The translations under genes and the position numbers were made by a program. This document shows positions 6,836-13,321 of a stretch of 14,327 nucleotides of DNA, piece by piece. This stretch comes from Candidatus Argoarchaeum ethanivorans (GTDB lineage: Archaea > Halobacteriota > Methanosarcinia > Methanosarcinales > EX4572-44). A model generated the notes under the pieces. It saw only the letters and a list, made by a program, of their open reading frames with translations, was not told where the DNA came from and made no database searches. Where the stretch lies: contig CAJHIR010000020.1 of the NCBI GenBank assembly GCA_905067535.1, forward strand, positions 1 through 14,327, in the 5' to 3' direction. Each line of letters opens with the position of its first letter. The stretch's first letter is position 1.

Positions 6836-8029
6836 ATGGCTATCGTCTTTGCAGATACAGCGTGGGTATTGATCTCGTCAGCACTGGTTCTCTTCATGCT
6901 CCCTGGACTTGCACTCTTCTATGGAGGGATGGTCAGGCGAAAGAACGTTCTAAGCAGTATGATGCACTCGTTTGTTGTGATGGGAATCGTCGCTGTGCTG
7001 TGGGTTGTTGTTGGATACTCGCTTGCATTCAGTCATGGGAACTGGTTTGTTGGTGGACTTGATCACCTTTTCCTGCAAGGGATCGACTACAATTCAACGA
7101 CCGGGACGATTCCAACGTATGCATTTATTGCGTTCCAGGGGATGTTTGCGATCATTACGCCAGCCCTCATTTCAGGTGCGGTTGTCGGGCGCATCAAGTT
7201 CAAGAGCTACATCGCATTCGTAACAATCTGGAGTCTGCTCGTTTATGCCCCGGTCTGTCACTGGGTTTGGGGCGGCGGATTTTTGACAGGCGAGGCACTT
7301 GACTTTGCAGGCGGAACCGTCGTCCACATCACATCAGGAATTTCGGCGCTTGCGATTCTCGTCTTCCTTGGCAAACGGAGAGGGTATGGTGTGGATGTGA
7401 TCAAGCCGCATAATGTCACACTCACGCTTCTTGGTGCAGGGCTTCTCTGGTTTGGCTGGTTCGGGTTCAATGCCGGATCTGCGCTGGCTGCAGACAAGAT
7501 TGCAGCGCTCGCGTTCATGACAACGTTCGTCGCACCAGCAGCAGCCGGGCTCACGTGGATGATTGTGGAATGGTTTTGCACCGGAAAACCAACTGCACTT
7601 GGATTTGCAACCGGAATCCTTGCTGGTCTAGTGGCAATCACGCCAGCAGCAGGATTCGTAACACCGATGGCTGCAATCGCTATCGGGATTGTTGCAGGGA
7701 TTGTCTGCTACAGCGCAGTGATGCTGAAAGGAAAGCTCGGATACGATGACTCGCTTGATGTCTTTGGTGTTCACGGTGTTGGCGGAACCACCGGTGCACT
7801 GTTAACCGGTGTCTTTGCAACTGTTGGTGCTACAGGACTACTCTCAGGCAACGCACACCAGCTCTTCCTGCAATTCGAGGGAGTCGTGATTACGATGGTG
7901 TACGCAGTTGTCTGCACCCTTGTGATCGGTTTTGTTCTGGATAAGACGCTTGGACTCAAAGTTTCTGTGAGCGAGGAGAACATCGGGCTCGATCAGACGC
8001 AGCATGGAGAAAAAGGGTATAATTTCTGA
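6836..8029 (+). CDS. amtB: Ammonium transporter of the Amt/MEP/Rh family
   Basis: A 397-residue membrane channel for ammonium uptake, with about 11 hydrophobic segments. The central twin histidines are visible at H164 (GGTVVHITSG) and H313 (FGVHGVGGTTGAL); D156 precedes the first. Pore and signature stretches are GLALFYGGMVRRKN (24-37), SGAVVGRIKF (113-122) and WFGFNAGS (208-215). There is no N-terminal signal extension. A clear SD (GGGAGG, about 6823-6828) supports ATG 6836. It is co-transcribed with glnK, whose T-loop would insert into the cytoplasmic pore. Sampled 60-base lines in this gene are about 47-57% G+C, against about 40-47% in cbiF, a mild difference that may reflect hydrophobic codons rather than transfer. 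Confidence 0.97.
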   Translation: MAIVFADTAWVLISSALVLFMLPGLALFYGGMVRRKNVLSSMMHSFVVMGIVAVLWVVVGYSLAFSHGNWFVGGLDHLFLQGIDYNSTTGTIPTYAFIAFQGMFAIITPALISGAVVGRIKFKSYIAFVTIWSLLVYAPVCHWVWGGGFLTGEALDFAGGTVVHITSGISALAILVFLGKRRGYGVDVIKPHNVTLTLLGAGLLWFGWFGFNAGSALAADKIAALAFMTTFVAPAAAGLTWMIVEWFCTGKPTALGFATGILAGLVAITPAAGFVTPMAAIAIGIVAGIVCYSAVMLKGKLGYDDSLDVFGVHGVGGTTGALLTGVFATVGATGLLSGNAHQLFLQFEGVVITMVYAVVCTLVIGFVLDKTLGLKVSVSEENIGLDQTQHGEKGYNF

Positions 8030-8145
8030 CCTGGCGATACCAAAAGCATTGATAATCCTGAAATCTGAAATCGTGCTGCAGAGACCAGGTATCCGCAATT
8101 ATTTTTAGGTCGCAGACTCCCAGCGACATGCCCAGAGTCTCTGCG

Positions 8146-8163
8146 GGAGTTACCCAAAACTCC
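8146..8163. terminator. Hairpin in the amtB-metK convergent gap
   Basis: GGAGTT-ACCCAA-AACTCC, 6-bp stem with 6-nt loop, between two converging genes. A second, bulged repeat (GCAGACTC near 8112-8119 with GAGTCTCTGC near 8135-8144) lies before it. The pair could serve termination in either direction; weak support. Confidence 0.35.
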
Positions 8164-8213
8164 TTGCAGGACAGGAATCAGTCAGCGTTTGTGTTGATCT
8201 AAAGGTTTGTGTT

Positions 8214-9413
8214 TTAGAATGTTTTTATCGTGCCCTCTACCAACATTTCAGTTATCCTGGTTATATCTGCGAGCCATTCATCCATTATGACCACGGTTTC
8301 GCGTTTAATTAGTGTCATATCTGCACCATCCTGTGGTATAACCTGTGCGCTTGCTACAAGAGGCTGGTCAATGGGGCGACCGATGCATGAAAGGATGCGT
8401 ATGTATATATCCTGGATTCCAGGTACTTTCTTTGCTACCTCGTATGCTATTTTGTTTGAGACAAGGTTGTATATCTTGCCAGAGTGATTGATTGGATTCT
8501 TGCCACTTGCTGCTTCCATGCTCATCGGGCGGTGTGGTGTTATCAAACCATTGCAGCGGTTGCCGCGTCCAACAGAGCCGTCATCACCCATTTCAGCAGA
8601 AGTGCCTGTAACGGTTAAGTACACTGATCCTTTTTCAATGTTGTCTGCAGCATTCACAATAACATTAACATCACGGTCTGTATATTTCGCTGATCTGTCA
8701 AGGATTTTTTCTGTAATCTCTTCTTTGATGCTCAGGTAAGAATCAAGATCGTCCACGTACTTTCCAATGATTGCACAGGCAATAGTAAGATTAATGGCAT
8801 TACCCTCTCGAAAACCCATGACTTTTATGTCCTCGCCTATGGCAGCAAGTCCTCTTTTTTTAAGGGTTTCAAGCATGAATCGCTCTGTTGTGTAGGTGAG
8901 GTTTTCTGTTTCAGATAGTGGTGCAAAACCCACACCAAAAGAGGTGTCATTCGCAAGAGGCGCACGCCCGCGTTTGAACACATCCTGGAGGTCTGTTGAT
9001 CCAGCCCCAAGCTTACAATCAACAATTATGTGCTTTTCAGGATTGATGTTGGGAATGGTCTCTTTAAGAAATATTCTTGCAGCTTCGATTGCTGTTGTAT
9101 CAGTTGCTATGACTTTGCCCTCGAATTCATTGGTTGCACGACCGTTCAATAATACATAAATAGGAGATATGAGGTCGCCACCTTTATAAGCCGGTGCAGA
9201 ACGACCAGCAACAATCTCCACTTGGTCAGTATTGTGGTGAAGTATTGTGCCACATGTATCGTTATATAGATTGCACAGTGCACGGCTGACCGTTTCAGCC
9301 AGTCCATCAGCAATGCTATCAGGATGACCTATGCCTTTTCTCTCAACTATTTCTATCTCCTGCTGTTCGATTGGGGTTTCAATGAGTCTCTCAACTCTTA
9401 TATTGCGATCCAT
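8214..9413 (-). CDS. mat: Archaeal S-adenosylmethionine synthetase
   Basis: The archaeal type of methionine adenosyltransferase, forming AdoMet from methionine and ATP. It is only distantly related in sequence to bacterial MetK. It has 399 residues, full length. Landmarks: [17 protein letters not shown] (24-40), [13 protein letters not shown] (60-72), a Gly/Asp-rich [17 protein letters not shown] (270-286) and the following [20 protein letters not shown] (288-307). AdoMet supplies the corrin methyltransferases CbiT/L/F downstream and radical SAM enzymes such as ThiC, although metK is not in an operon with them. SD GAGGTAA (on the minus strand, 9418-9424) supports ATG 9413. A TATA-like CTTATAGC on the minus strand (9461-9468) is a possible promoter. 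Confidence 0.96.
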   Translation of the reverse strand: MDRNIRVERLIETPIEQQEIEIVERKGIGHPDSIADGLAETVSRALCNLYNDTCGTILHHNTDQVEIVAGRSAPAYKGGDLISPIYVLLNGRATNEFEGKVIATDTTAIEAARIFLKETIPNINPEKHIIVDCKLGAGSTDLQDVFKRGRAPLANDTSFGVGFAPLSETENLTYTTERFMLETLKKRGLAAIGEDIKVMGFREGNAINLTIACAIIGKYVDDLDSYLSIKEEITEKILDRSAKYTDRDVNVIVNAADNIEKGSVYLTVTGTSAEMGDDGSVGRGNRCNGLITPHRPMSMEAASGKNPINHSGKIYNLVSNKIAYEVAKKVPGIQDIYIRILSCIGRPIDQPLVASAQVIPQDGADMTLIKRETVVIMDEWLADITRITEMLVEGTIKTF

Positions 9414-9574
9414 AGAATTACCTCATAATCAAATAATTTAAAAATGGATAGAGCTTTTTAGCTATAAGCTTTATGACTTGAGAAAATGAATGTCTTTTCC
9501 CAAAAAAATTTCCTCTCAGGAATAGATCCTGGGTGGATGGTAAAAATAAAAAATAAAAAGAGACTCGAATGGGC

Positions 9575-9928
9575 CTTAAGGCAATATAAAATGGGGAAGA
9601 AGAACAGAAGTACCTTGCCGAGATACTGGGTGTTACACGAGAAGGTTTAGGCAGATTTACTCTGAATACAAGATTGGATGGGATGTTCCGGTATCTTGAT
9701 TACGACACTCCCAAAACATCCAATCAAGCAGAACATATTTTTTCCCTTTTTCAACCGATTATTGATGCTGCAAAGAGTTTTTCAACGGGCGCTGGAAACT
9801 TTTCAAGACTATTGTGTTTTATAAAAATTTCCATTTCTATTCTTCGGGATCAAATAAAGATAAGAATACAATGTATTCCATAGGAGTTGATTCAGATTCG
9901 ATGTTTGATTTTATCCAATTGCCTTAAG
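9575..9928 (+). mobile_element. Decayed, internally deleted insertion sequence with inverted ends
   Basis: The left end CTTAAGGCAAT (9575-9585) and right end ATTGCCTTAAG (9918-9928) are a perfect 11-bp inverted repeat. Just inside, ATAAAA (9586-9591) is matched by TTTTAT (9909-9914), offset by three bases, so the ends agree over about 17 positions. Between them is a transposase-like C-terminal remnant. At 354 bp this is far shorter than a complete IS, so most of the transposase has been lost. No convincing target duplication is visible. The family is not assigned. Confidence 0.6.
9590..9927 (+). pseudogene. Transposase C-terminal remnant with a frameshift
   Basis: An open frame without a proper start runs from 9590 and contains LNTRLDGMFRYLDYDTPKTS followed by NQAEHIFSLFQPIIDAAKSF. 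The pattern RYL..-PKTSN.aE.-F..F is that of the last part of a DDE transposase, the Glu being the likely third catalytic residue. Near 9790 the good reading shifts by two bases and continues as RWKLFKTIVFYKNFHFYSSG to a TAA at 9925-9927 that lies within the right inverted end. So the remnant has both an internal deletion and a frameshift, and cannot be active. Family membership is judged by eye only. Confidence 0.5.
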
Positions 9929-10027
9929 AGCACCAACATGTAATGTAACGGTCACAAAAAAGAGATAGAGTTTTAAATCAAAAAGCTAATTTGACGGCTT
10001 CTACTGAGGCTATTAGATCACCTCATA

Positions 10028-10054
10028 ATCGTGAAACGATAAGGTTATGTATAC
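10028..10054 (+). promoter_or_regulatory. cbiT promoter region: small hairpin and TATA-like box
   Basis: TTATGTATAC (10045-10054) is centred about 26 nt before the cbiT ATG, so the transcript probably begins at or near the start codon (leaderless), in agreement with no SD being present. ATCGT-GAA-ACGAT (10028-10040), a perfect 5-bp inverted repeat just upstream, is a possible operator. Both assignments are tentative. Confidence 0.35.
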
Positions 10055-10075
10055 TCTATATGGTATGTTATTGTC

Positions 10076-10615
10076 ATGATAAAAAAATGCAGTGGAGGTC
10101 CGACAAAACCGGAAATAATAGCAATAAGCCTTCTGAAACTGCAACTGCAATCAACTGATACAATGGCAGATATCGGGTGCGGGAGTGGAGCAGTAACGAT
10201 AGAAGCAGCAAAAATAGCACAGCATATATATGCTATAGACCATAGAAGTACTGCCATAAGCACAGCAGAATATAACCTGAAAGAGTGCGGCATAAAAAAC
10301 GTCACACTCATAGAAGATGAGGCATCAATTGCACTGGAAGGTATGAAAATAGACTGTGCTTTTATAGGCGGCACCAGACAGATAGAAGACAGCATTAATG
10401 CTTCAATAAAAGCAGGAGCAAAGAGAATTGTGGTCAATGCAGTACGAATTGAAACAGTGGCTAGAACCATCCAGTATATGAACAGCCTTAATATATTCAC
10501 TGAAGCCGTCCATGTGAGCATATCAAAAAGCTATGCACTTGAGGGAGAGACGATGTTTAAACCATGCAACCCGGTCTACATTGTAACGGCCGCAGATGGA
10601 GGTACACAATGTTAG
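10076..10615 (+). CDS. cbiT: Cobalt-precorrin C15-methyltransferase/decarboxylase subunit CbiT
   Basis: CbiT methylates C15 and decarboxylates the C12 acetate of the corrin precursor in anaerobic cobamide synthesis. It has 179 residues, slightly shorter than the roughly 190-residue archaeal homologs. The start region GGPTKPEI (7-14) is the family's opening; the AdoMet-binding Rossmann motif is ADIGCGSGAVT (31-41), with AIDHRSTAIS (53-62) after it. The C-terminus ends VTAADGGTQC. Its TAG (10613-10615) overlaps an ATG (10609), the usual translational coupling to cbiL, but that ATG now leads into a dead-end mini-ORF. First gene of a cbiT-L-F cluster; cbiE, usually beside cbiT, is not here. Confidence 0.92.
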   Translation: MIKKCSGGPTKPEIIAISLLKLQLQSTDTMADIGCGSGAVTIEAAKIAQHIYAIDHRSTAISTAEYNLKECGIKNVTLIEDEASIALEGMKIDCAFIGGTRQIEDSINASIKAGAKRIVVNAVRIETVARTIQYMNSLNIFTEAVHVSISKSYALEGETMFKPCNPVYIVTAADGGTQC

Positions 10616-10707
10616 TAGGTGTTGGATCAAGAGTTATTTTCTGCACAACGAAGTTGTGCAGTGCAGCAACCGGAGGCACATAAATGTTAGTAGGTGTTAC
10701 ATGTTAG
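10609..10707 (+). other. Rearranged cbiT/cbiL junction: two mini-ORFs and three copies of the cbiL start
   Basis: The string ATGTTAGTAGGTGTT, the first codons of cbiL, occurs at 10609, 10684 and 10701. The first opens a 24-codon ORF ending TAA (10681-10683); the second, directly abutting it, opens a 7-codon ORF whose TAG (10705-10707) overlaps the true cbiL ATG at 10701. Copies one and two are each preceded by GGAGG-ACA (GGAGGTACACA, GGAGGCACATAA). The end of the first mini-ORF (SAATGGT) resembles the end of CbiT (TAADGGT), suggesting that the whole gene junction was duplicated. A hairpin sits inside the first copy. Confidence 0.7.
10641..10661. repeat. 21-nt hairpin in the cbiT/cbiL junction
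   Basis: CTGCACAAC-GAA-GTTGTGCAG, a perfect 9-bp stem with 3-nt loop. It is the exact reverse complement of the hairpin at 4204-4224. It lies within the 24-codon mini-ORF. Confidence 0.9.
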
Positions 10708-11303
10708 TAGGTGTTGGTATTGGGCCAGGAGATGCTGAACTCCTGACACTAAAAGCTGTAAAAATCCTTGAGCAGAGTGCAAAAGTATATGTTCCTGGTA
10801 AACTTGCTGCCAAACTAATAAAACCATACGCTGCATCCGAAATTCTGAATTTTCCTATGACATACAACCAGGAAACTCTGGAGAAACACTGGGATGAAAA
10901 TGCAAGAATTATTGCATCGCAAGCTTGGGATAAACTCGTATCCTTTGCCGTTATAGGAGACCCAAACTTTTTCTCGACTTTTACACATCTGCGGCGTATC
11001 ATCAGTAAACAATATCCTGAACTAGCAATCACCACTGTTCCAGGTGTTAGTGCTATTACATCCTTTGCAGCAAGAGCAAACATACAGATGGATCATTCAT
11101 TTGAGGTTACTGACGGATCAGAGAACAAATCAAAAATTGTACTAAAAGCAGTAAAACCAAGAAAAATAGCGAAAGAGCTGGAAAAGGATGGCTACAATGA
11201 GTTTATCTATCTTGAAAACTTGTTCTCAGAAAAAGAACACATCAGTACAGTTCTTCCGGAAAAAGGAAGCTACTTCAGTATGATATTAGCGAGGAAGCCA
11301 TGA
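10701..11303 (+). CDS. cbiL: Cobalt-precorrin-2 C20-methyltransferase
   Basis: CbiL methylates C20 of cobalt-factor II or precorrin-2 using AdoMet, an early committed step of anaerobic corrin synthesis. It belongs to the tetrapyrrole methylase (class III) fold. I place the start at ATG 10701, giving 200 residues beginning MLVGVGIGPGDAELLTLKA; an in-frame ATG at 10596 would prepend 35 residues unlike the family and largely read from cbiT and the duplicated junction. Landmarks: VGIGPGD (5-11), AVIGDPNFFSTFTHL (83-97), TVPGVSA (112-118). Somewhat short, with the end at ILARKP. The stop overlaps the cbiF ATG (11300, ATGA). The spacing from an SD is unusual: the nearest GGAGG is at 10672, 25 nt away, so translation may rely on reinitiation. 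Confidence 0.9.
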   Translation: MLVGVGIGPGDAELLTLKAVKILEQSAKVYVPGKLAAKLIKPYAASEILNFPMTYNQETLEKHWDENARIIASQAWDKLVSFAVIGDPNFFSTFTHLRRIISKQYPELAITTVPGVSAITSFAARANIQMDHSFEVTDGSENKSKIVLKAVKPRKIAKELEKDGYNEFIYLENLFSEKEHISTVLPEKGSYFSMILARKP

Positions 11304-12031
11304 AAACCGTATACTTTGTTGGAGCAGGACCAGGTGATGCAAAACTTATAACAGTGCGCGGGAAGGAACTGCTTGAAATTGCAGACGTGGTGATCTATAC
11401 AGGTTCACTTGTAAACAGGGAACTTTTGGAATACACAAAAGGTGAGACTGTTAACAGCCATGGTATGAAGCTTGATCAAATAATAGATCTGATGATTGGA
11501 AGTGCGCTGCAAGGTAAAACAGTTGTGAGACTACATTCGGGAGACCCATCCATCTATGGTGCAATCACAGAACAAATCAGAGAGCTTGAACAAAAAGGTC
11601 TAAACGTTGCGATCATACCAGGCGTCTCATCACTCTTTGCAGCAAGTGCAGCACTGAAAACACAACTTACCTTAAAAGGCGTATCAGAAGCCGTGATAAT
11701 TACAAGACCAAGAGGTACGACACTTGAAGACGATGACCTTGCGAGTCTCTCAGAACATAGCAACATGACAATGGCACTGTTTCTTGGCACAGATAAAATC
11801 AGGGATATTATGGCAAGAATTAGGATGCCTTCAGATACGCCTGTTGCGGTTGTATACCATGCCTCGTGGAAGGATGAAAAAATAATACGCGGCACGATCA
11901 AGGACATTGCAGATAAGGTAGAAGCATCGGAAATTACCAAAAGCGCAATCATCATAATTGGAAACGTTGTAAGTCCGGAAGAATACGTCAACTCATACCT
12001 GTATTCAGACAACAACCCATCTTTTCCATAG
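11300..12031 (+). CDS. cbiF: Cobalt-precorrin-4 C11-methyltransferase
   Basis: CbiF methylates C11 of cobalt-precorrin-4 with AdoMet before ring rearrangement is finished. It has 243 residues and is a complete tetrapyrrole methylase. Landmarks: VYFVGAGPGDAKLITVRG (4-21), the CbiF/CobM-specific VIYTGSLVN (31-39), VRLHSGDPSIYGAI (76-89), IIPGVSSLFAA (105-115) and VVYHASWKDE. It overlaps the cbiL stop by 4 nt (ATGA), so translation is coupled. Last gene of this cluster; other cbi genes (cbiH, cbiG, cbiE, cbiD, cbiC and so on) must be elsewhere. Confidence 0.95.
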   Translation: MKTVYFVGAGPGDAKLITVRGKELLEIADVVIYTGSLVNRELLEYTKGETVNSHGMKLDQIIDLMIGSALQGKTVVRLHSGDPSIYGAITEQIRELEQKGLNVAIIPGVSSLFAASAALKTQLTLKGVSEAVIITRPRGTTLEDDDLASLSEHSNMTMALFLGTDKIRDIMARIRMPSDTPVAVVYHASWKDEKIIRGTIKDIADKVEASEITKSAIIIIGNVVSPEEYVNSYLYSDNNPSFP

Positions 12032-12070
12032 AACAGTTTGGTTTCGCCAGTAAAAATACTGAAAAAGTAA

Positions 12071-12100
12071 AATCAGTGTAAGTCGATGTTAATCTGTGTC
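12071..12100 (+). repeat. Three 10-bp phased repeats upstream of the Ymh-type HEPN gene
   Basis: AATCAGTGTA, AGTCGATGTT and AATCTGTGTC follow each other without gaps; six of ten positions are identical in all three (A1, T3, C4, T7, G8, T9). They end next to CTTAAAAATT, a TATA-like box about 45-55 nt before the HEPN gene. The 10-bp period puts each unit on the same DNA face, as in a multi-site operator. Degenerate ATCTGTGT strings are also known as widespread intergenic repeats, so function is uncertain. Confidence 0.45.
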
Positions 12101-12153
12101 TTAAAAATTCCTAAAAAATGACACAATTCAGGTAAGAATGAGGTGAGTATGGG

Positions 12154-12867
12154 ATGACAAAGATCGACATAGATAAATTGTTACATCAAAGGATAATCTA
12201 TAAATGCAAACCCCTCTACGAGGACGGTTATTTTCCTCAAGCGGCTTCCGAATCAATGAAGCAAGTAGAACTTGCAATCAAGGAGAAAACAGGAATTGGA
12301 GAAAAGCTATTTGGCGTAAGATTGGTTAACCAAGTTTTCGGAGCGGGAAAAAGCATCAAGTTAAAAATCCCTTTAGGGGATGAACTTCAGGAACAAGCAA
12401 AATCATTATTTAAAGGTGCATTTTCTTATTATAGAAACTACGCGGCTCATGATGGGAGCAAGATTGACGAAATTATTTGCATTAGAGTTATGGTGTTAGC
12501 TAGCGAGCTTTTAGATCTTATTGGAGCGTCATCTATTAGCTTCACAGAGATAGGTGGAGTTGAGGGATTGATTAAACAAGGTATTTTTGATGACGAAACG
12601 CAAATAGCAGATTTGGTTTCTCTTCTTTCTTCCCAAGTTTTTGTAGATGAAACTTATGACGGAATGTTTAAGGACTTGGCTATAGGAGGTTACCCTGATA
12701 GTCAATATCAAGCGGTGTTCGACTTAGATTTCGTTGAATTACGTAGCAAAATTGAAAATCATGAGTTCCCTGAAGATCCCATGGATTTTGATAAAATCGA
12801 ATGGTTCGAATTGACACCAATGGGACGGAAGGTTCTTAATCAAATTCGAAAATCCTCTTCGGCTTGA
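12154..12867 (+). CDS. Ymh-type HEPN protein with a winged-helix-like tail
   Basis: A 237-residue protein. Residues 8-125 match the Ymh (TIGR02391-like) HEPN family by eye: PLYEDGYFPQAASESMKQVE (20-39), AIKEKTGI (41-48), LFKGAFSYYRNYAAHDG (85-101). R94, N95 and H99 form the RX4H motif of HEPN RNases. Residues 126-237 are not a domain I recognise; the end, EWFELTPMGRKVLNQI (216-231), looks like the last helix and wing of a winged-helix domain. SD GAGGTGA (12140-12146) supports ATG 12154. No partner nucleotidyltransferase or methylase is adjacent. Such proteins are found with restriction and abortive-infection loci, so a defence role is plausible. It is unrelated in sequence to the HepT protein near 2 kb. 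Confidence 0.75.
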   Translation: MTKIDIDKLLHQRIIYKCKPLYEDGYFPQAASESMKQVELAIKEKTGIGEKLFGVRLVNQVFGAGKSIKLKIPLGDELQEQAKSLFKGAFSYYRNYAAHDGSKIDEIICIRVMVLASELLDLIGASSISFTEIGGVEGLIKQGIFDDETQIADLVSLLSSQVFVDETYDGMFKDLAIGGYPDSQYQAVFDLDFVELRSKIENHEFPEDPMDFDKIEWFELTPMGRKVLNQIRKSSSA

Positions 12868-13056
12868 ATATGGAGTGGCCATCGCACGGGGTTTTTCAAT
12901 GGAGTCATTAGAATATAATAAACACCCGTCCACCCCACATCTCCCGCAGCTCATCCCATTGACCTCATCCCCACTGATACCTAGAATTTCGGAGCATGTC
13001 CCATAATTAACATCGTTCCGATACGTTTTATCACTCTTCCAGCCATATTATGTAAT
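12868..13056. other. Gene-free spacer before the transposase stub
   Basis: No credible ORF. A perfect inverted repeat GCCATATTA-TG-TAATATGGC (13042-13061) spans the start of the transposase stub. GGGGTTTTT at about 12887-12895 might end the HEPN transcript. This is probably the promoter side of the lost insertion sequence, but I could not find its terminal repeat. Confidence 0.35.
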
Positions 13057-13218
13057 ATGGCGTTCATTAGAAGGCTCCATAATCAAAATTGGATGTTTCC
13101 CCCAAGTATTTCAGATTTAATCGATGAATACCATGTTTGTAGACTTGTTGACGAGATGGTGGATGATATATATGGAAATGTTAATCCTGACACGCTTTCA
13201 AAGAGTTTTAAAGGTTAA
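13057..13218 (+). pseudogene. N-terminal stub of an IS1182/DUF772-type transposase
   Basis: A 53-codon ORF beginning MAFIRRLHNQNWMFPPSISD and continuing LIDEYHVCRLVDEMVDDIYG. The pattern NQ..-FPPS..DLI.E.H..R.VDE.VD is the opening of IS1182-like transposases, which have a DUF772 N-terminal domain. Full proteins run to several hundred residues and continue with a GG.-YHP..LLK stretch; here a TAA comes right at the KG position and nothing downstream (13219-13321) resembles the rest. It is a truncated remnant, unlikely to be functional. Assignment is from pattern memory, not from a search. Confidence 0.55.
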
Positions 13219-13321
13219 AGTAGAGATAAGAAAGAAGAAAACGCTACACATAAGCCTTGTACTTAACAGGGTGCGCCAAAATTAAAAAGCCACATATTCC
13301 AGGACAATGCACCAGGTTTTA
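13219..13321. other. Spacer between the transposase stub and the fen 3' end
   Basis: About 100 nt without an ORF. It contains AACAGGGTGCGCC at about 13266-13278, which could be an IS end, but no partner for it is found at the left of the stub. Confidence 0.25.

Noticed and set aside
7258..7641. 127-codon minus-strand ORF opposite amtB
   Set aside because: Pro/Ser/Ala-rich antisense shadow of the amtB codons; the plus frame is a complete Amt protein.
9940..10075. Cobalamin riboswitch upstream of cbiT
   Set aside because: No B12-box-like core is visible and the TATA box position implies a nearly leaderless transcript.
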